Assembly (NCBI GenBank): GCA_900314565.1
Contig: OMVU01000019.1
Span: 1-64,000, forward strand
Reading direction: 5' to 3'
DNA from: an uncultured Eubacteriales bacterium
GTDB taxonomy: Bacteria > Bacillota > Clostridia > Lachnospirales > Lachnospiraceae
Length of the DNA stretch: 64,000 bases
Shown: piece by piece, positions 44,321 through 53,996 of the stretch
Numbering within the stretch: position 1 is the stretch's first letter
Layout of the letters: each line of letters opens with the position of its first letter
Position numbers and translations under genes: made by a program
The notes under the pieces: generated by a model
Database searches by the model: none
Told to the model about the DNA's origin: nothing
Seen by the model: the letters and a program-made list of their open reading frames with translations, nothing else

Positions 44321-47300
44321 CGATCCTCCTCCTCTTTTCCGGTCTCTTCCCGCATCTTTCCAATCGCCTCGTCTCTTTTCATCGAAGTGATCTCACGGAA
44401 TCCATAGCCCTCGATCTTTGTATCGAACCCGCAGATACCTCGGTAAGGACAGTAATCACAGGCATTCCGCGTCCCGTATCTGTACGGATCGATATCTGCC
44501 TTCCCGTCCATGATCTCCCCGCCGATCCGACGGATCTTGCAGTCCACGAATTCGCTGATCGCTCTGAACTCCTCCGGAGCGGCCGTCTTCGAGTTCTTTG
44601 AAACTTCATTTTTCTTTGTAATGCTTACCGGGATGACATAGGAACTGACGCCGGGACCGAGCGTCCGGTCGAGATGCAGAAGAATCTCCTCATCGGAGGA
44701 GACGACGCCGGAGCCTTTCATTTCCTTCAGCACTCTTGTCCGGACATCCTCCTCGGTATCCCCTTCGTCAACAGATACGATCGGATCCTGCAGTTTATAA
44801 TAGAAGATTCCGGCAGGCTCCGCATGAACACCCTCATTTCGGGCAGCCTCCAGGGCAGCATTCATATATACGACCAGCTGGAGCTGAAGCCCGTGATAGA
44901 CCTCTGTCATATCAAGGTTCCGATCCCCCGTCTTATAATCAATGATCTTGATCAGCATCGTCCCGCCGTCATTGCACAGGTCCATTCGGTCGATCCGCCC
45001 GGTCAGGATCATCGTCGCTCCGTCTGAAAGAGTGTGCCGTACGCTCTTCAAATGTCCGAGATCCCGGAAATCCACCTCGAAACGCGCAGGGATAAAATCT
45101 CCTCTTTTCAGCTGCTCCTGCATTGCCCAGACAGACGTGCGCATAAAACGCTGCATCCTGACGATCTGATATTCATTGCGCGCGGAATCATGCAGGATCA
45201 TTCCCCCGTACGACTGCGCGGCTTCACCGACGCACTGATCCGCGAGCGCATTTCTCCTGTCTTCATCGATCTCGTCCCACTTTTCCCCGGATTCCCTGAT
45301 CCTCTCTGCGAAGATCCGCAGCGCATCGTGCAGGACATTGCCCATATCCATCCCGGAAAATTTGTATTCCTCCCGCTCACGGAGCCGCAGCCCATACTGA
45401 AGATAGTGTGCGAAGGCGCAGGCAGAGAAGCGCTCCAGCCTGGAAGCAGAGTTTACCAGTGTCTTCCCGTAGAGCGCAGCTGCGACCGCCCGTCCGATCT
45501 GATCCTTCGGCCTTCTGGACTCCGCCGCCTGAATGAGCGCATCGGTCCTTGCCCGATAATCCGGATTTGCACGGTACCAGGAAAAAAGCTCATAGAAAGC
45601 CGTTCCGGGCGGCTGATCCGCCAGGGTGCCCATGGTATCCGTAAGCAGCATCATTCCGTTCTCAGGGCGCTCGATATTATCCCTGATCTCTGCGGATCTG
45701 ACTTCCTCGCGGAGATTCGGGAACAGTTCATGGATCTCTCCGATCAGATAGGAAGGTCTCATTACGTCCCCGCCGGAATCTGCCGCCGAATAAGACAGGA
45801 CCAAATGCTTTGACGGCTTCGTGAGCGCGAGATAAATGTAGAACCGTCCGATGGCAATACTCTCACGCGGAGTGGGTCTGAGACGGATATTCCTGCTTCT
45901 TAAGATTTCACGGTCCGTCTCGGACAGGAGTCCTCCTCCGCTGTCCGTCTTCGGAACCAGACCCTCGTTGACACCGGCAAAAAGGAGCACCTTCACATCA
46001 GACAGCCGGCTCCGCTCCATATCCCCGACAAGGACCTGGTCAGCGGCAGGCGGAATAATGCCGATCTTCTCCTCGGCAAATCCGGCTTCCAGGACCGCTT
46101 TATAATCTTTCTTTGAGATCTTCTCTTCCCCCAGCACATCAACGAGCTTCTCGAGAAAGCTCATGACATGGGAATAGACCTGGGTATACTCACGGGCGAG
46201 ATCCTGCCTGCCGCGGACGGAAAAGTCGGAGGCCATGGCGGCAAGACGCGTCTCACAGCCGCTTCGCACACAGAAGTGATACAGAGCTTCCGTCTTTTCC
46301 CGGACCGTACCTCCCCTCCGGCTGAAACTCTCTGCCATAGGGTCCAGAAGATACAGGACTTTTTCCCGGATCTCATTGAGTCCGGGGAGGCACGCGGGAT
46401 CTTCGTTCTGTGAGTGAAGGATCCACTTCTCCCTCCACTTTTTCCGGCCTCTGATGCCCAGCGCCAGCACATGATTCTCCAGAATATCGATCTCTTCCCG
46501 GTCAATTCCGGACATATCGCTCCGCAGCATCCTGAAGACGCTGTCATAGGAATAGTCGTCACAGACCGCCGAGACCGCCGCCCGGACATACTCGACGAAC
46601 GGGTCGTTCAGCAGGACCCTCTTCTCGTCGATAAAGTAGGGGATCTTTGTCTCCCCGAAGATCTGGCGCACATAGTTGCCGTATGTACCGAGATCACCTG
46701 TGATCACAGCAAAATCCCGGTAACGGAGTCCCTCCTCCCGGATCATGGATGAGATTGTCAGTGCTGCATGGCGCACCTCCTCCAGAGGATTCGCAGCCGC
46801 AAAAATCCTCACATCCCCCTGCATGTCCGTATAGACCTCGTTCGATCTCCGGAAGAGATTCCTTTCGAGATGCATGAGCGCAGGGGAACCGGCGAACCGG
46901 GCGCCTTCCTGCGTACGTGCAGAGGATCCCGCATTTTCCGAACCGTCCTGCCCGGCTGAACGTATACCGGCTCCTCCCGAGGCGTCAGCCTGCACCGCGC
47001 TCTGTCCGGCCGTTGCCCGGCCTGCCTGCTTTTCGCAGGGTCTTCCGTTATCCAGATACGTGACGGACTCGATTCCGACACCCGCCTTCCCGAAGGCAAG
47101 CCGCAGGCTCTCCACAGTGTCCCGGCTCATCGTAAAAAGCGGATTTCCGCTCTTTGCGAAAGGGTTTTCCCGAATATCAGCCGTCACAGAAATATGCAGT
47201 TCCGATGAGACCAGCGCAAGCTGCTGCACGAGACGGATCTGGACCGGTGTGAACCCTGTATATCCGTCCAGCGCTATGACAGCCCCCTGAAGAAGAGCGG

Positions 47301-47865
47301 AGTCTTTTGAGACCCTTGCCAGCGCATCCGGCACCCCCTCCGCCGTGAGGTAGCGGTCGGAAATATAGTCCATGAAGCTCCGATAAACATTTGCGATATC
47401 GGAAAGCTTGCCGTCAAGGAGGCTGCCTGCCCCCGCCTCCCCGCAAAGAAGATCGTCGGGCCTGATATCGTAAAGCATGAGCTCGGAAATCACGGATTTC
47501 ATGTCGGCGAGATTCCCCGGTCTCGCAAGATTCGCTCCGAGAACAGGCAGTTTCTTCCCAAGGTCCAGCGCGATCTTTTCCAGGACAAAACTCTTCCCGA
47601 TTTCTTCCAGCCTTCTCCTGCTGCTCATTCCGACCTCATCGAAGACCCTGTAGGCGAGCCGCTCAAAGGAGAGGACGTCCACGTTCATGAGCCCTCTTCG
47701 CGGGTGGCGCAGGACCATTTCCTTCTGCGTCTGCATCGTGAACTGCTCCGGCACGAGCATGATGAACTGCGTGGACGGCTCAAGGATCGATCTCCTGATG
47801 ATCTCCATCTGCAGAAAGCGGCTCTTTCCGGATCCGCTGCTCCCGAAATAAAAATGAACACCCAT
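44317..47865 (-). CDS. addB: AddB helicase-nuclease subunit
   Basis: The roughly 1182-residue partner has Walker A FGSSGSGKS at its N-terminus, the nuclease motif KIIDYKTGDR (about 980-1000) and the iron-sulfur cluster cysteines: one in RFSACAFAHYLQYGL and three in CDYCPYRGIC near the C-terminus, as in Bacillus AddB. Start chosen at ATG 47865 (MGVHFYFGSSGSG); GTG 47886 and ATG 47874 are alternatives. A low-complexity Ala/Gly/Ser-rich insertion (about 282-325; TAGQSAVQADASGGAGIRSA) lies in the helicase-like part and is unusual. Confidence 0.96.
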   Translation of the reverse strand: MGVHFYFGSSGSGKSRFLQMEIIRRSILEPSTQFIMLVPEQFTMQTQKEMVLRHPRRGLMNVDVLSFERLAYRVFDEVGMSSRRRLEEIGKSFVLEKIALDLGKKLPVLGANLARPGNLADMKSVISELMLYDIRPDDLLCGEAGAGSLLDGKLSDIANVYRSFMDYISDRYLTAEGVPDALARVSKDSALLQGAVIALDGYTGFTPVQIRLVQQLALVSSELHISVTADIRENPFAKSGNPLFTMSRDTVESLRLAFGKAGVGIESVTYLDNGRPCEKQAGRATAGQSAVQADASGGAGIRSAGQDGSENAGSSARTQEGARFAGSPALMHLERNLFRRSNEVYTDMQGDVRIFAAANPLEEVRHAALTISSMIREEGLRYRDFAVITGDLGTYGNYVRQIFGETKIPYFIDEKRVLLNDPFVEYVRAAVSAVCDDYSYDSVFRMLRSDMSGIDREEIDILENHVLALGIRGRKKWREKWILHSQNEDPACLPGLNEIREKVLYLLDPMAESFSRRGGTVREKTEALYHFCVRSGCETRLAAMASDFSVRGRQDLAREYTQVYSHVMSFLEKLVDVLGEEKISKKDYKAVLEAGFAEEKIGIIPPAADQVLVGDMERSRLSDVKVLLFAGVNEGLVPKTDSGGGLLSETDREILRSRNIRLRPTPRESIAIGRFYIYLALTKPSKHLVLSYSAADSGGDVMRPSYLIGEIHELFPNLREEVRSAEIRDNIERPENGMMLLTDTMGTLADQPPGTAFYELFSWYRANPDYRARTDALIQAAESRRPKDQIGRAVAAALYGKTLVNSASRLERFSACAFAHYLQYGLRLREREEYKFSGMDMGNVLHDALRIFAERIRESGEKWDEIDEDRRNALADQCVGEAAQSYGGMILHDSARNEYQIVRMQRFMRTSVWAMQEQLKRGDFIPARFEVDFRDLGHLKSVRHTLSDGATMILTGRIDRMDLCNDGGTMLIKIIDYKTGDRNLDMTEVYHGLQLQLVVYMNAALEAARNEGVHAEPAGIFYYKLQDPIVSVDEGDTEEDVRTRVLKEMKGSGVVSSDEEILLHLDRTLGPGVSSYVIPVSITKKNEVSKNSKTAAPEEFRAISEFVDCKIRRIGGEIMDGKADIDPYRYGTRNACDYCPYRGICGFDTKIEGYGFREITSMKRDEAIGKMREETGKEEEDR

Positions 47866-47907
47866 ACTCACCATTCCCCCGTTCACTCTTTCACTCGTTC
47901 ACTCCTT

Positions 47908-48075
47908 CAGGCAATTGCGAAAGTCTGTGCTTCATGGAAATTGTATGAACATTCAAACGGCTTCCGCGCCAGGAACTTCTAACATTCACTCAAGATGTGG
48001 AAAAGCATTCGCAAGGCTTGTGCAGATTGTTTGAATTGTTCACACAATTCCATTTCGCACAGAGTTTCGCAGCAG
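47908..48075. repeat. Two facing B repeats between rmuC and addB
   Basis: CAGGCAATTGCGAAAGTCTG (47908 on) and its inverted partner ATTTCGCACAGAGTTTCGCA (about 48050-48070) face each other across about 110 bases containing CAAACGGCTTCCGCGCC and TTGTGCAGATTGTTTGAATTG. The pair fills the gap and may form a long structured RNA or a repeat-bounded unit. Confidence 0.7.
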
Positions 48076-48080
48076 CCTGG

Positions 48081-49436
48081 TCACTCTTCGACCGCAAGAA
48101 GCTTCTGTGCTTCATCCGGATCCATCTCACCGATCTTCTTCATTCTCTTCTGAATGATCTGCGTCCGGTGCTGAAGCTTCTCTGTCGACTGGGCAGCCTC
48201 ATACAGCTTTTTCTGTGTCTTCTGGACTTCCTCATCCAGCTTTGCGAACTGCGCCTTGACGGCCTCAAGGAGCTTCATGACCTCAACTGATTTCTTTGAG
48301 AGCATGATGTTTCGGAAACCGGCCTGCAGGCTGTTCAGAATAGCCGTCACCGTCACCGGTCCCGCAACAATGACACCGGTCTGCTGACACTTTTCCGTCA
48401 GCCCGTCTATTCGAAGTACCTCTGCATATAGTCCTTCCGTCGGCAGGAACATGATCGCGTAATTCGTCGTGACCGGCGGATTGATATACTTATCGCGGAT
48501 CGTCCTTGCCTCCGCAAGGATCCGGAGTCTGAGCTCCGCCCTTGCAGTCTGGACCTGCTCCGCGTCCCCGTTCTCGGAGGCCTCCACGATCCTGTTATAA
48601 AGATCGGACGGGAACTTGGCGTCGATCGGCAGATAAACGATATCCTCCGTCCCGTCCTGGGAAGGGAACCGGACCGCGAATTCGACCCTGTCGTCGGAAT
48701 TTTTCTTTGTCGCTACATTTATCTCGTACTGGCTTCGCGCCATTGTCTGCTCAAGGATCCTACCCAGCTGGACTTCTCCCCAGACACCCCGCGTCTTCAC
48801 GTTGGAAAGCGTCCGGTTCAGATCCGTGACGCCGGAGGACAGGGCTTCCAGCTCGCCGAGAGACCGGTAGAGCTTTCCGAGCTGGTCTCCTACCATCCTG
48901 AAATTCGTGTCCAGCCGCTCGTTCAGCGTCCGATCCAGCTTCTCATCCACGACACCTTCAATCTTATCAAGCCGCTTCTCGTTGGATTCCTGCATCCGCT
49001 CCATGGACTCGTTGATCTGCCTGGACATGCTGTCAGACATATTGAGGAGAGATTCCGTGAGAAGCTTCGACGTCGAAAGCAGCTGTTCGGACTGGATCTT
49101 TGCCGCTGACCGCATCGCATCCATCTGCTCTTTCGCAGACCTTCTCTGCTCTCCGCTCTGATCCCGGAAGCCCTCTCTCAGCTGGTCTGACTGCTCCCTC
49201 AGCCCTTCGCGGATACTGCCGTTGACCTCCGCCCTCAGCTGGGCGTTGAATTCCGCGTTCATTCTCGCTGTCGACTCGACCTGCCCGCGGATCCGGACAA
49301 GCTCGTCCTGAATATCTTCTGCCTCAAGATCGCGAAGGATGAGCTCCATTCGGTTCTGACGCAGGGCAAGGAAGAGAACGCCTCCGGCCGTGATCAGAAG
49401 CAGCAGTATGATCAGCACGAACTCTGTATTTCCCAT
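48081..49436 (-). CDS. rmuC: RmuC-family DNA recombination protein
   Basis: The 451-residue protein has an N-terminal membrane segment (about 5-25), a long coiled coil (about 30-200; ERMQESNEKRLDKIEGVVDE) and the RmuC nuclease-like core with TRGVWGEVQLGRILEQT, FPSQDGTEDIVYLPIDAKFP and PVTTNYAIMFLPTEGLYAEV. RmuC limits inversions at short inverted repeats in E. coli and may be a nuclease. GGAGG lies 6 bases before the ATG at 49436. It lies next to addAB, forming a DNA-end/recombination cluster. Confidence 0.93.
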   Translation of the reverse strand: MGNTEFVLIILLLLITAGGVLFLALRQNRMELILRDLEAEDIQDELVRIRGQVESTARMNAEFNAQLRAEVNGSIREGLREQSDQLREGFRDQSGEQRRSAKEQMDAMRSAAKIQSEQLLSTSKLLTESLLNMSDSMSRQINESMERMQESNEKRLDKIEGVVDEKLDRTLNERLDTNFRMVGDQLGKLYRSLGELEALSSGVTDLNRTLSNVKTRGVWGEVQLGRILEQTMARSQYEINVATKKNSDDRVEFAVRFPSQDGTEDIVYLPIDAKFPSDLYNRIVEASENGDAEQVQTARAELRLRILAEARTIRDKYINPPVTTNYAIMFLPTEGLYAEVLRIDGLTEKCQQTGVIVAGPVTVTAILNSLQAGFRNIMLSKKSVEVMKLLEAVKAQFAKLDEEVQKTQKKLYEAAQSTEKLQHRTQIIQKRMKKIGEMDPDEAQKLLAVEE

Positions 49437-49536
49437 TCTTATCCTCCGGTCCTTTTCTTCGCAGTTCTGACGTCTGCGCTGCGGCATACAAAACATTCGT
49501 TCGATTTATTATAGCACTCCGTCATCAGAGAGACAA

Positions 49537-49700
49537 GTTTCACTTTATGCTTTCATCTCACTGCATGAATCACCGGATTCCCGCAAAATAGTCAGTGTGC
49601 ACTTTGCATATCCATCTTCACGATAGGCAGCACGCGATTTTTGTGGCAGAAAATGTTCTGATTTTCACACTGCACTATTCAGGAACGCCCCGGCGCTCCT
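49537..49700. repeat. Repeats A and C between asnS and rmuC
   Basis: GTTTCACTTTATGCTTTCATC (49537 on) is a diverged A repeat; CAGGAACGCCCCGGCGCTCC (49679-49701) is a C hairpin. Both belong to the dispersed families seen across the window. Nothing else was recognised in this 354-base gap apart from the asnS terminator. Confidence 0.6.
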
Positions 49701-49736
49701 GCCGCGAACTGCACGGCGAAAGAGCCTTCCCGACGC

Positions 49737-49783
49737 AAAAGGACCGGGATCCGAACCTTCATGAGATTCGGATCCCGGTCCTT
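49737..49783 (-). terminator. asnS terminator
   Basis: AAAGGACCGGGATCCGAA and TTCGGATCCCGGTCCTTT form an 18-pair stem directly after the asnS stop, with a short T-run on each side. Confidence 0.9.
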
Positions 49784-49790
49784 TACATTT

Positions 49791-51185
49791 TTACAGATCG
49801 CAGTTCTTCACGGTCCTCGGATACGGAAGCACGTCGCGGATGTTGGCCATGCCGGTCATATACATGACACAGCGCTCAAATCCCAGGCCAAAGCCCGAGT
49901 GTCTGACCGTTCCGTACTTTCTCAGATCCAGATAGAACGAATACTGGTCGATATTCATTCCAAGCTCGTTCATGCGATGAAGGAGCTTGTCGTAATCCTC
50001 CTCACGCTGCGAGCCGCCGATGATTTCGCCGATCCCCGGTACAAGGCAGTCCATCGCCGCAACGGTCTTCCCGTCCGGATTCTGCTTCATATAGAAGGCC
50101 TTGATCTCCTTCGGATAATCCGTGACGAAGACCGGCCCCTTGAAGACCTCTTCCGTCAGATACCGCTCATGCTCTGTCTGAAGATCGACGCCCCATTTGA
50201 CAGGATAGTCGAATTTCTTATCCGCCTTCAGAAGAATATCGATTGCCTCGGTATAGGTCACGTGGGCAAATTTCGCCTCCGCGACCCCTTTGAGCCGCTC
50301 GATCAGACCCTTGTCGATGAACTGATTGAAGAAAGCCATCTCCTCGGGGGCGTTCTCAAGGACATACCCGATAATATATTTCAGCATGTCCTCGGCGACA
50401 TCCATATTGTCCTCAAGATCTGCGAACGCCATCTCCGGCTCGATCATCCAGAATTCGGCTGCGTGGCGGGCCGTGTTGGAGTTCTCAGCGCGGAAAGTCG
50501 GCCCGAATGTGTACACATTGCGGAACGTCTGCGCGAACGGCTCGACATTCAGCTGGCCGGAGACCGTCATATTGACTGCTTTGCCGAAGAAATCCTTCGA
50601 GTAGTCTACCTCCCCGTTCTCCGTCATCGGAATTTTGTCGAGCGGCAGGGTCGTGACCTGGAACATCTCGCCTGCGCCTTCCGCATCGGATCCCGTTATG
50701 ATCGGGGTATGGACATACACAAAGTCGCGCTCCTGGAAAAATTTGTGGATCGCATAGGCGATCAGGGAGCGCACACGGAAGACAGCCTGGAAAGTGTTCG
50801 TCCTGGGACGAAGATGAGGCATGGTCCTCAGGAACTCGAGCGTGTGACGCTTCTTCTGGAGCGGATAATCCGGTGTGGATGCACCTTCCACCTCCACGCT
50901 CTCCGCCTGGATCTCAAAGGGCTGCTTTGCGTTCGGCGTAGCGACGAGCTTGCCCGTCACGATGACAGCCGAGCCGACATTGAGCCGGCCAATCTCGGAG
51001 AAATTCGGAAGGCTCTCGCCATAGACGACCTGAAGTGTATTATAAAAAGATCCGTCGTTGATGACGAGGAATCCGAACGCCTTGGATCCTCTGTTGTTCC
51101 TGACCCATCCGCCGACCTGTACGGTCCTGTCGATGAATCTGTCTGTCTCCTTAAAGAGCTCGCGTACTGTAATGAGTTTTTCCAT
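49791..51185 (-). CDS. asnS: Asparaginyl-tRNA synthetase
   Basis: The 464-residue class IIb synthetase has an N-terminal OB-fold anticodon domain (about 10-110; [20 protein letters not shown]), motif 2 [20 protein letters not shown] (typical of AsnRS, with [10 protein letters not shown]) and motif 3 [19 protein letters not shown]. The ATG at 51185 has GAGGTG upstream. The presence of AsnRS suggests direct Asn-tRNA charging in addition to or instead of the amidotransferase route. Confidence 0.97.
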   Translation of the reverse strand: MEKLITVRELFKETDRFIDRTVQVGGWVRNNRGSKAFGFLVINDGSFYNTLQVVYGESLPNFSEIGRLNVGSAVIVTGKLVATPNAKQPFEIQAESVEVEGASTPDYPLQKKRHTLEFLRTMPHLRPRTNTFQAVFRVRSLIAYAIHKFFQERDFVYVHTPIITGSDAEGAGEMFQVTTLPLDKIPMTENGEVDYSKDFFGKAVNMTVSGQLNVEPFAQTFRNVYTFGPTFRAENSNTARHAAEFWMIEPEMAFADLEDNMDVAEDMLKYIIGYVLENAPEEMAFFNQFIDKGLIERLKGVAEAKFAHVTYTEAIDILLKADKKFDYPVKWGVDLQTEHERYLTEEVFKGPVFVTDYPKEIKAFYMKQNPDGKTVAAMDCLVPGIGEIIGGSQREEDYDKLLHRMNELGMNIDQYSFYLDLRKYGTVRHSGFGLGFERCVMYMTGMANIRDVLPYPRTVKNCDL

Positions 51186-52075
51186 TCTGTCACCTCTTCT
51201 ATATTTGCGTATCCGGAAAATGAACACCCGGATCCGGTCTTATTCTTCCTTCGATATAGACAAAGATGATTTTATCCCAAACAGTCGGTAAATGCAACAA
51301 AAACGCGCTCTACCGGACATCCCGGTAAGCGCGCACGGCGGAAATCTTCTGTTTCAGGGCATAGTTAAGGGCTGCTCCAACTTTCTCGTCATTGTGAGCA
51401 GCCCCTTTAATGAAAGTTTAGAAGTTTCACTGTATAACCTCCTTTGTCTTTATTCAATTTTCAGAAAACGATCTGCCAAAATTAATTCTCAGCAGTACAT
51501 CGGATTTTCCTCCTCTACGTTTCAATTATCAAATGAGATGAACTGAAACGATTTACTATGGTTGCTTCCTGTATGCCTTCTTTGAAATGCTTTTTTGTTG
51601 AGATTCTTTCGGATTCTCCTGAAACCTCATTCTTTAAAGTGTTATCGGTGGCCATCTGATCGGGTTTCATAAAAGGATTTCTATGAAGACCTCGGATGCT
51701 AAGGAAAAATAAATGATGAAAACTGACTATCTCAACGGACCGCCCTCCTATAATTGTCTGCAATTTTGTAATAAATTGTTTGTAAATTTAAAAGGTTATT
51801 AGTATTTGTTTGAGCCGGTTTTGTTTTGATGGTCTTATTTTATATAATCTCAGCCGATTTGTCAACTATTATTTATCATTTTCTCTTATTTATTTTAATT
51901 TTCGCAATATTCATACATTTTATCATGACCAGCCTGCCGTATCAGGGCAGAGTCTTTTTCACTCTGCGCACTTAACACAAGTCTCAGATCGCGGAAATAC
52001 TGCATCAAAGACTGAAAGAAGCACCGCATACGGTTTGGATCAAAGTGTCCTCCGCATGCAGTGCTTTCTGCTGAT
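51186..52075. other. AT-rich gene-free stretch
   Basis: This roughly 890-base stretch is clearly more AT-rich than its surroundings. It holds a terminator-like stem GGGCTGCTC..GAGCAGCCC near 51371-51406, several poly-T runs, and a diverged A repeat near 51956-52013 (TTCACTCTGCGCACTTAAC). The only ORF, 82 residues at 51515-51763 on the minus strand, has no motif I recognise. It may be decayed horizontally acquired DNA. Confidence 0.5.
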
Positions 52076-52338
52076 TTGCTGCCGCCGCCTATAGTGGCGG
52101 GGGCAGCTCACACTGAGTTCAAGTCTCGCTCGCGAGACTTGGCGCGGGATTCGTGTCAGCGTCAGCTGACATAATACCGAAACGAATCCCTGCGCATCCT
52201 CGCGTGCCTATGCATGCGTAACAATGCTCCTGTGGAGCATTGCGGAGCTGAGCGTATATCTCAGTGGGGGATTGGCACCCGCCACTGAGACTGGTTTGTT
52301 GCCCCCACCTATAGAGGCGGGGGTCATCTCACACTGAG
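52076..52338. repeat. Direct repeats bounding hairpin-rich segment
   Basis: A hairpin-plus-tail unit, CCTATAGTGGCGGGGGCAGC then TCACACTGAG (about 52076-52117), recurs as CCTATAGAGGCGGGGGTCAT then CTCACACTGAG (about 52298-52338). Between them lie the hairpins AAGTCTCGCTCGCGAGACTT, the D-family ACAATGCTCCTGTGGAGCAT and CTCAGTGG..CCACTGAG. Such stem-loops resemble ends of IS200/IS605-type elements, but no transposase remains. Confidence 0.55.
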
Positions 52339-52426
52339 ATATACTGATCTTTGTATTCTGTCTGACCGCCTCTTTTATGGGCGGCTCATCAGGAGCTCAT
52401 TCTAAGCTTTCTCAGAAGTTCGGCTC

Positions 52427-53548
52427 CTAATCCTCGAACGGGAAGTGATAGGACAGATGATACATATCGCGGACAGCGATAAAGTCCTTCTGGACGCCCT
52501 CTCCCATCGGAACGCCCTTATCCTTTCTCACCTGCCAGACATCCCACTCCTTTTCGCCGGCCGTATAAATACGGTCATGGAACGGATCCTTCGTGGAATT
52601 CCGGAGCGCCCTGCAGATATCTCCTGCCGTCTTCTTAAAGTTCTCAAGACCCAGGAAAAATTCCGGATTGATGACAATGAAGAAATGGCCGAGGCTGATC
52701 GGCTGCTTGCTTCCGTCCGGGGCTTTGTTCGTGATGTCCTTCATAAAGACATTTCCGGCAAGCGCAGCGGACAGGATCTCAACGACCGCAGCATAGCCGT
52801 AGCCCTTATACCCGCACATCTCGTCCCCCGCGCCTCCGAGCGGTGCAAGGGCTGCGGTCCCGTCCACGAGCATTTTCAGGATCTCATTGCTGTCTGTCAG
52901 GACCTCGCCGTTCCGCCCGATGACCATTCCCGCGGGTGTCGGCTTGCCCTGTCTCGCATAGTATTCGATCTTGCCGCGCTGTACCGTAGAAGTCGCACAG
53001 TCCAGAACGAACGGGAATTCCTCATCCGTCGGAAAAGCGAAGGTCAGCGGGTTCGTTCCCATCATATTGTCGACACCGTAAGTCGGCGCGATCGACGGAC
53101 GGGCATTCGTTCCCGTAATTCCGATCAGACCTTCCTTTGATGCCATGGTCGTCCAGTAGCCCGCGATCCCGTAGTGCGAAGAATTGCGGATCGCGCCCAT
53201 GGAGATTCCATAGATCTTTGCCTTCTCGATGAGCGACTTCATCATCTTATAACTGGCGACCATGCCCATGCCGTCATGCGCGTCCGCGACGAGCGTGGTC
53301 GGCGTCTCCTTGAGGATCTCATACTCTGTCGTCGTCTTGAGGATCCCGGCGTTGATTCGATCGAGATAAATCGGCTTAAAACGGTTCACGCCGTGGCTCT
53401 CAATGCCTCTGCGGTCACTCTCCATAAGTACATCTGCGCAGATCTTCGCATCTTCCTCCGGAAGTCCGGCTGCCTTGAATGCGTCGACCATGAAGTTCCC
53501 GACGAGCTCCCATGAAATATAGGGTCTGTTTTCCTGATCCATTTGCAT
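52427..53548 (-). CDS. Ldh2/malate-type NAD(P)-dependent dehydrogenase
   Basis: The 373-residue oxidoreductase belongs to the L-lactate/malate/ureidoglycolate/sulfolactate dehydrogenase (COG2055) fold: ADVLMESDRRGIESHGVNRF, AIRNSSHYGIAGYWTTMAS, TGTNARPSIAPTYG and NPLTFAFPTDEEFPFVLDCA. Substrate cannot be told from sequence. The ATG at 53548 has AAGGAGGG 5 bases upstream; the longer ORF from 53599 is unlikely. It is monocistronic, next to an AT-rich region on one side and a palindromic element on the other. Confidence 0.9.
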   Translation of the reverse strand: MQMDQENRPYISWELVGNFMVDAFKAAGLPEEDAKICADVLMESDRRGIESHGVNRFKPIYLDRINAGILKTTTEYEILKETPTTLVADAHDGMGMVASYKMMKSLIEKAKIYGISMGAIRNSSHYGIAGYWTTMASKEGLIGITGTNARPSIAPTYGVDNMMGTNPLTFAFPTDEEFPFVLDCATSTVQRGKIEYYARQGKPTPAGMVIGRNGEVLTDSNEILKMLVDGTAALAPLGGAGDEMCGYKGYGYAAVVEILSAALAGNVFMKDITNKAPDGSKQPISLGHFFIVINPEFFLGLENFKKTAGDICRALRNSTKDPFHDRIYTAGEKEWDVWQVRKDKGVPMGEGVQKDFIAVRDMYHLSYHFPFED

Positions 53549-53616
53549 AGTGTCCCTCCTTAAAGTCCGGTCAAAAGCCATTTGCGGCTGAACGCACAAT
53601 TTCAGATAAATTAAGT

Positions 53617-53828
53617 ACTAAAACTTCCCACATTCAAACTCCGAAGACTCCCGGAATAAATATTTCCACGTCGGGACGCTCCCGCTCGCTCGCACTGGCA
53701 GCGGTACTAACTTTCTTTTGAAGCCATTGGCTTTAAAAGAAAGAAGTACCGGCCGTGCTCGGACGCCCTCCTTTGGAAATAATTTATTCCTGGTCGCCGC
53801 CACACCAAAGTATGCGGGAAGTTTTAGT
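53617..53828. mobile_element. Palindromic element with ACTAAAACTTCCC ends, TAAGT flanks
   Basis: A 212-base inverted repeat with ends ACTAAAACTTCCC and GGGAAGTTTTAGT. Further in, CCGGAATAAATATTTCCA pairs with TGGAAATAATTTATTCC and a central GGTACTAACTTTCTTTT/AAAAGAAAGAAGTACC stem closes it. TAAGT stands directly on both sides, a possible 5-base target duplication. The same ends bound 17020-17152. No coding capacity. It lies upstream of the COG2055 gene on the minus strand. Confidence 0.75.
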
Positions 53829-53996
53829 TAAGTATACCATAGAACACTCAGAACTGCCATGCTCCTGACAGTTTATCGGCGCACCGTTCCGGCTCACAGG
53901 TTGTGTTCGCGGGCCTGCCGGTGTTATGATAACGTACAGGACCGTCCGACAGGTCACCACAGCAAGCCAAACAGAATGTCTATGGAGGAAAATGAA

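Noticed and set aside
44317..49436. Defence island around addA-addB-rmuC
   Set aside because: These are housekeeping recombination genes; no restriction, toxin or phage-defence gene lies among them.
49761..51269. Plus-strand ORF of 502 residues over asnS
   Set aside because: Antisense to asnS; no motifs of its own.
51515..51763. 82-residue minus-strand ORF in the AT-rich gap
   Set aside because: Low complexity, no clear start signal and no motif; kept only as a remark.
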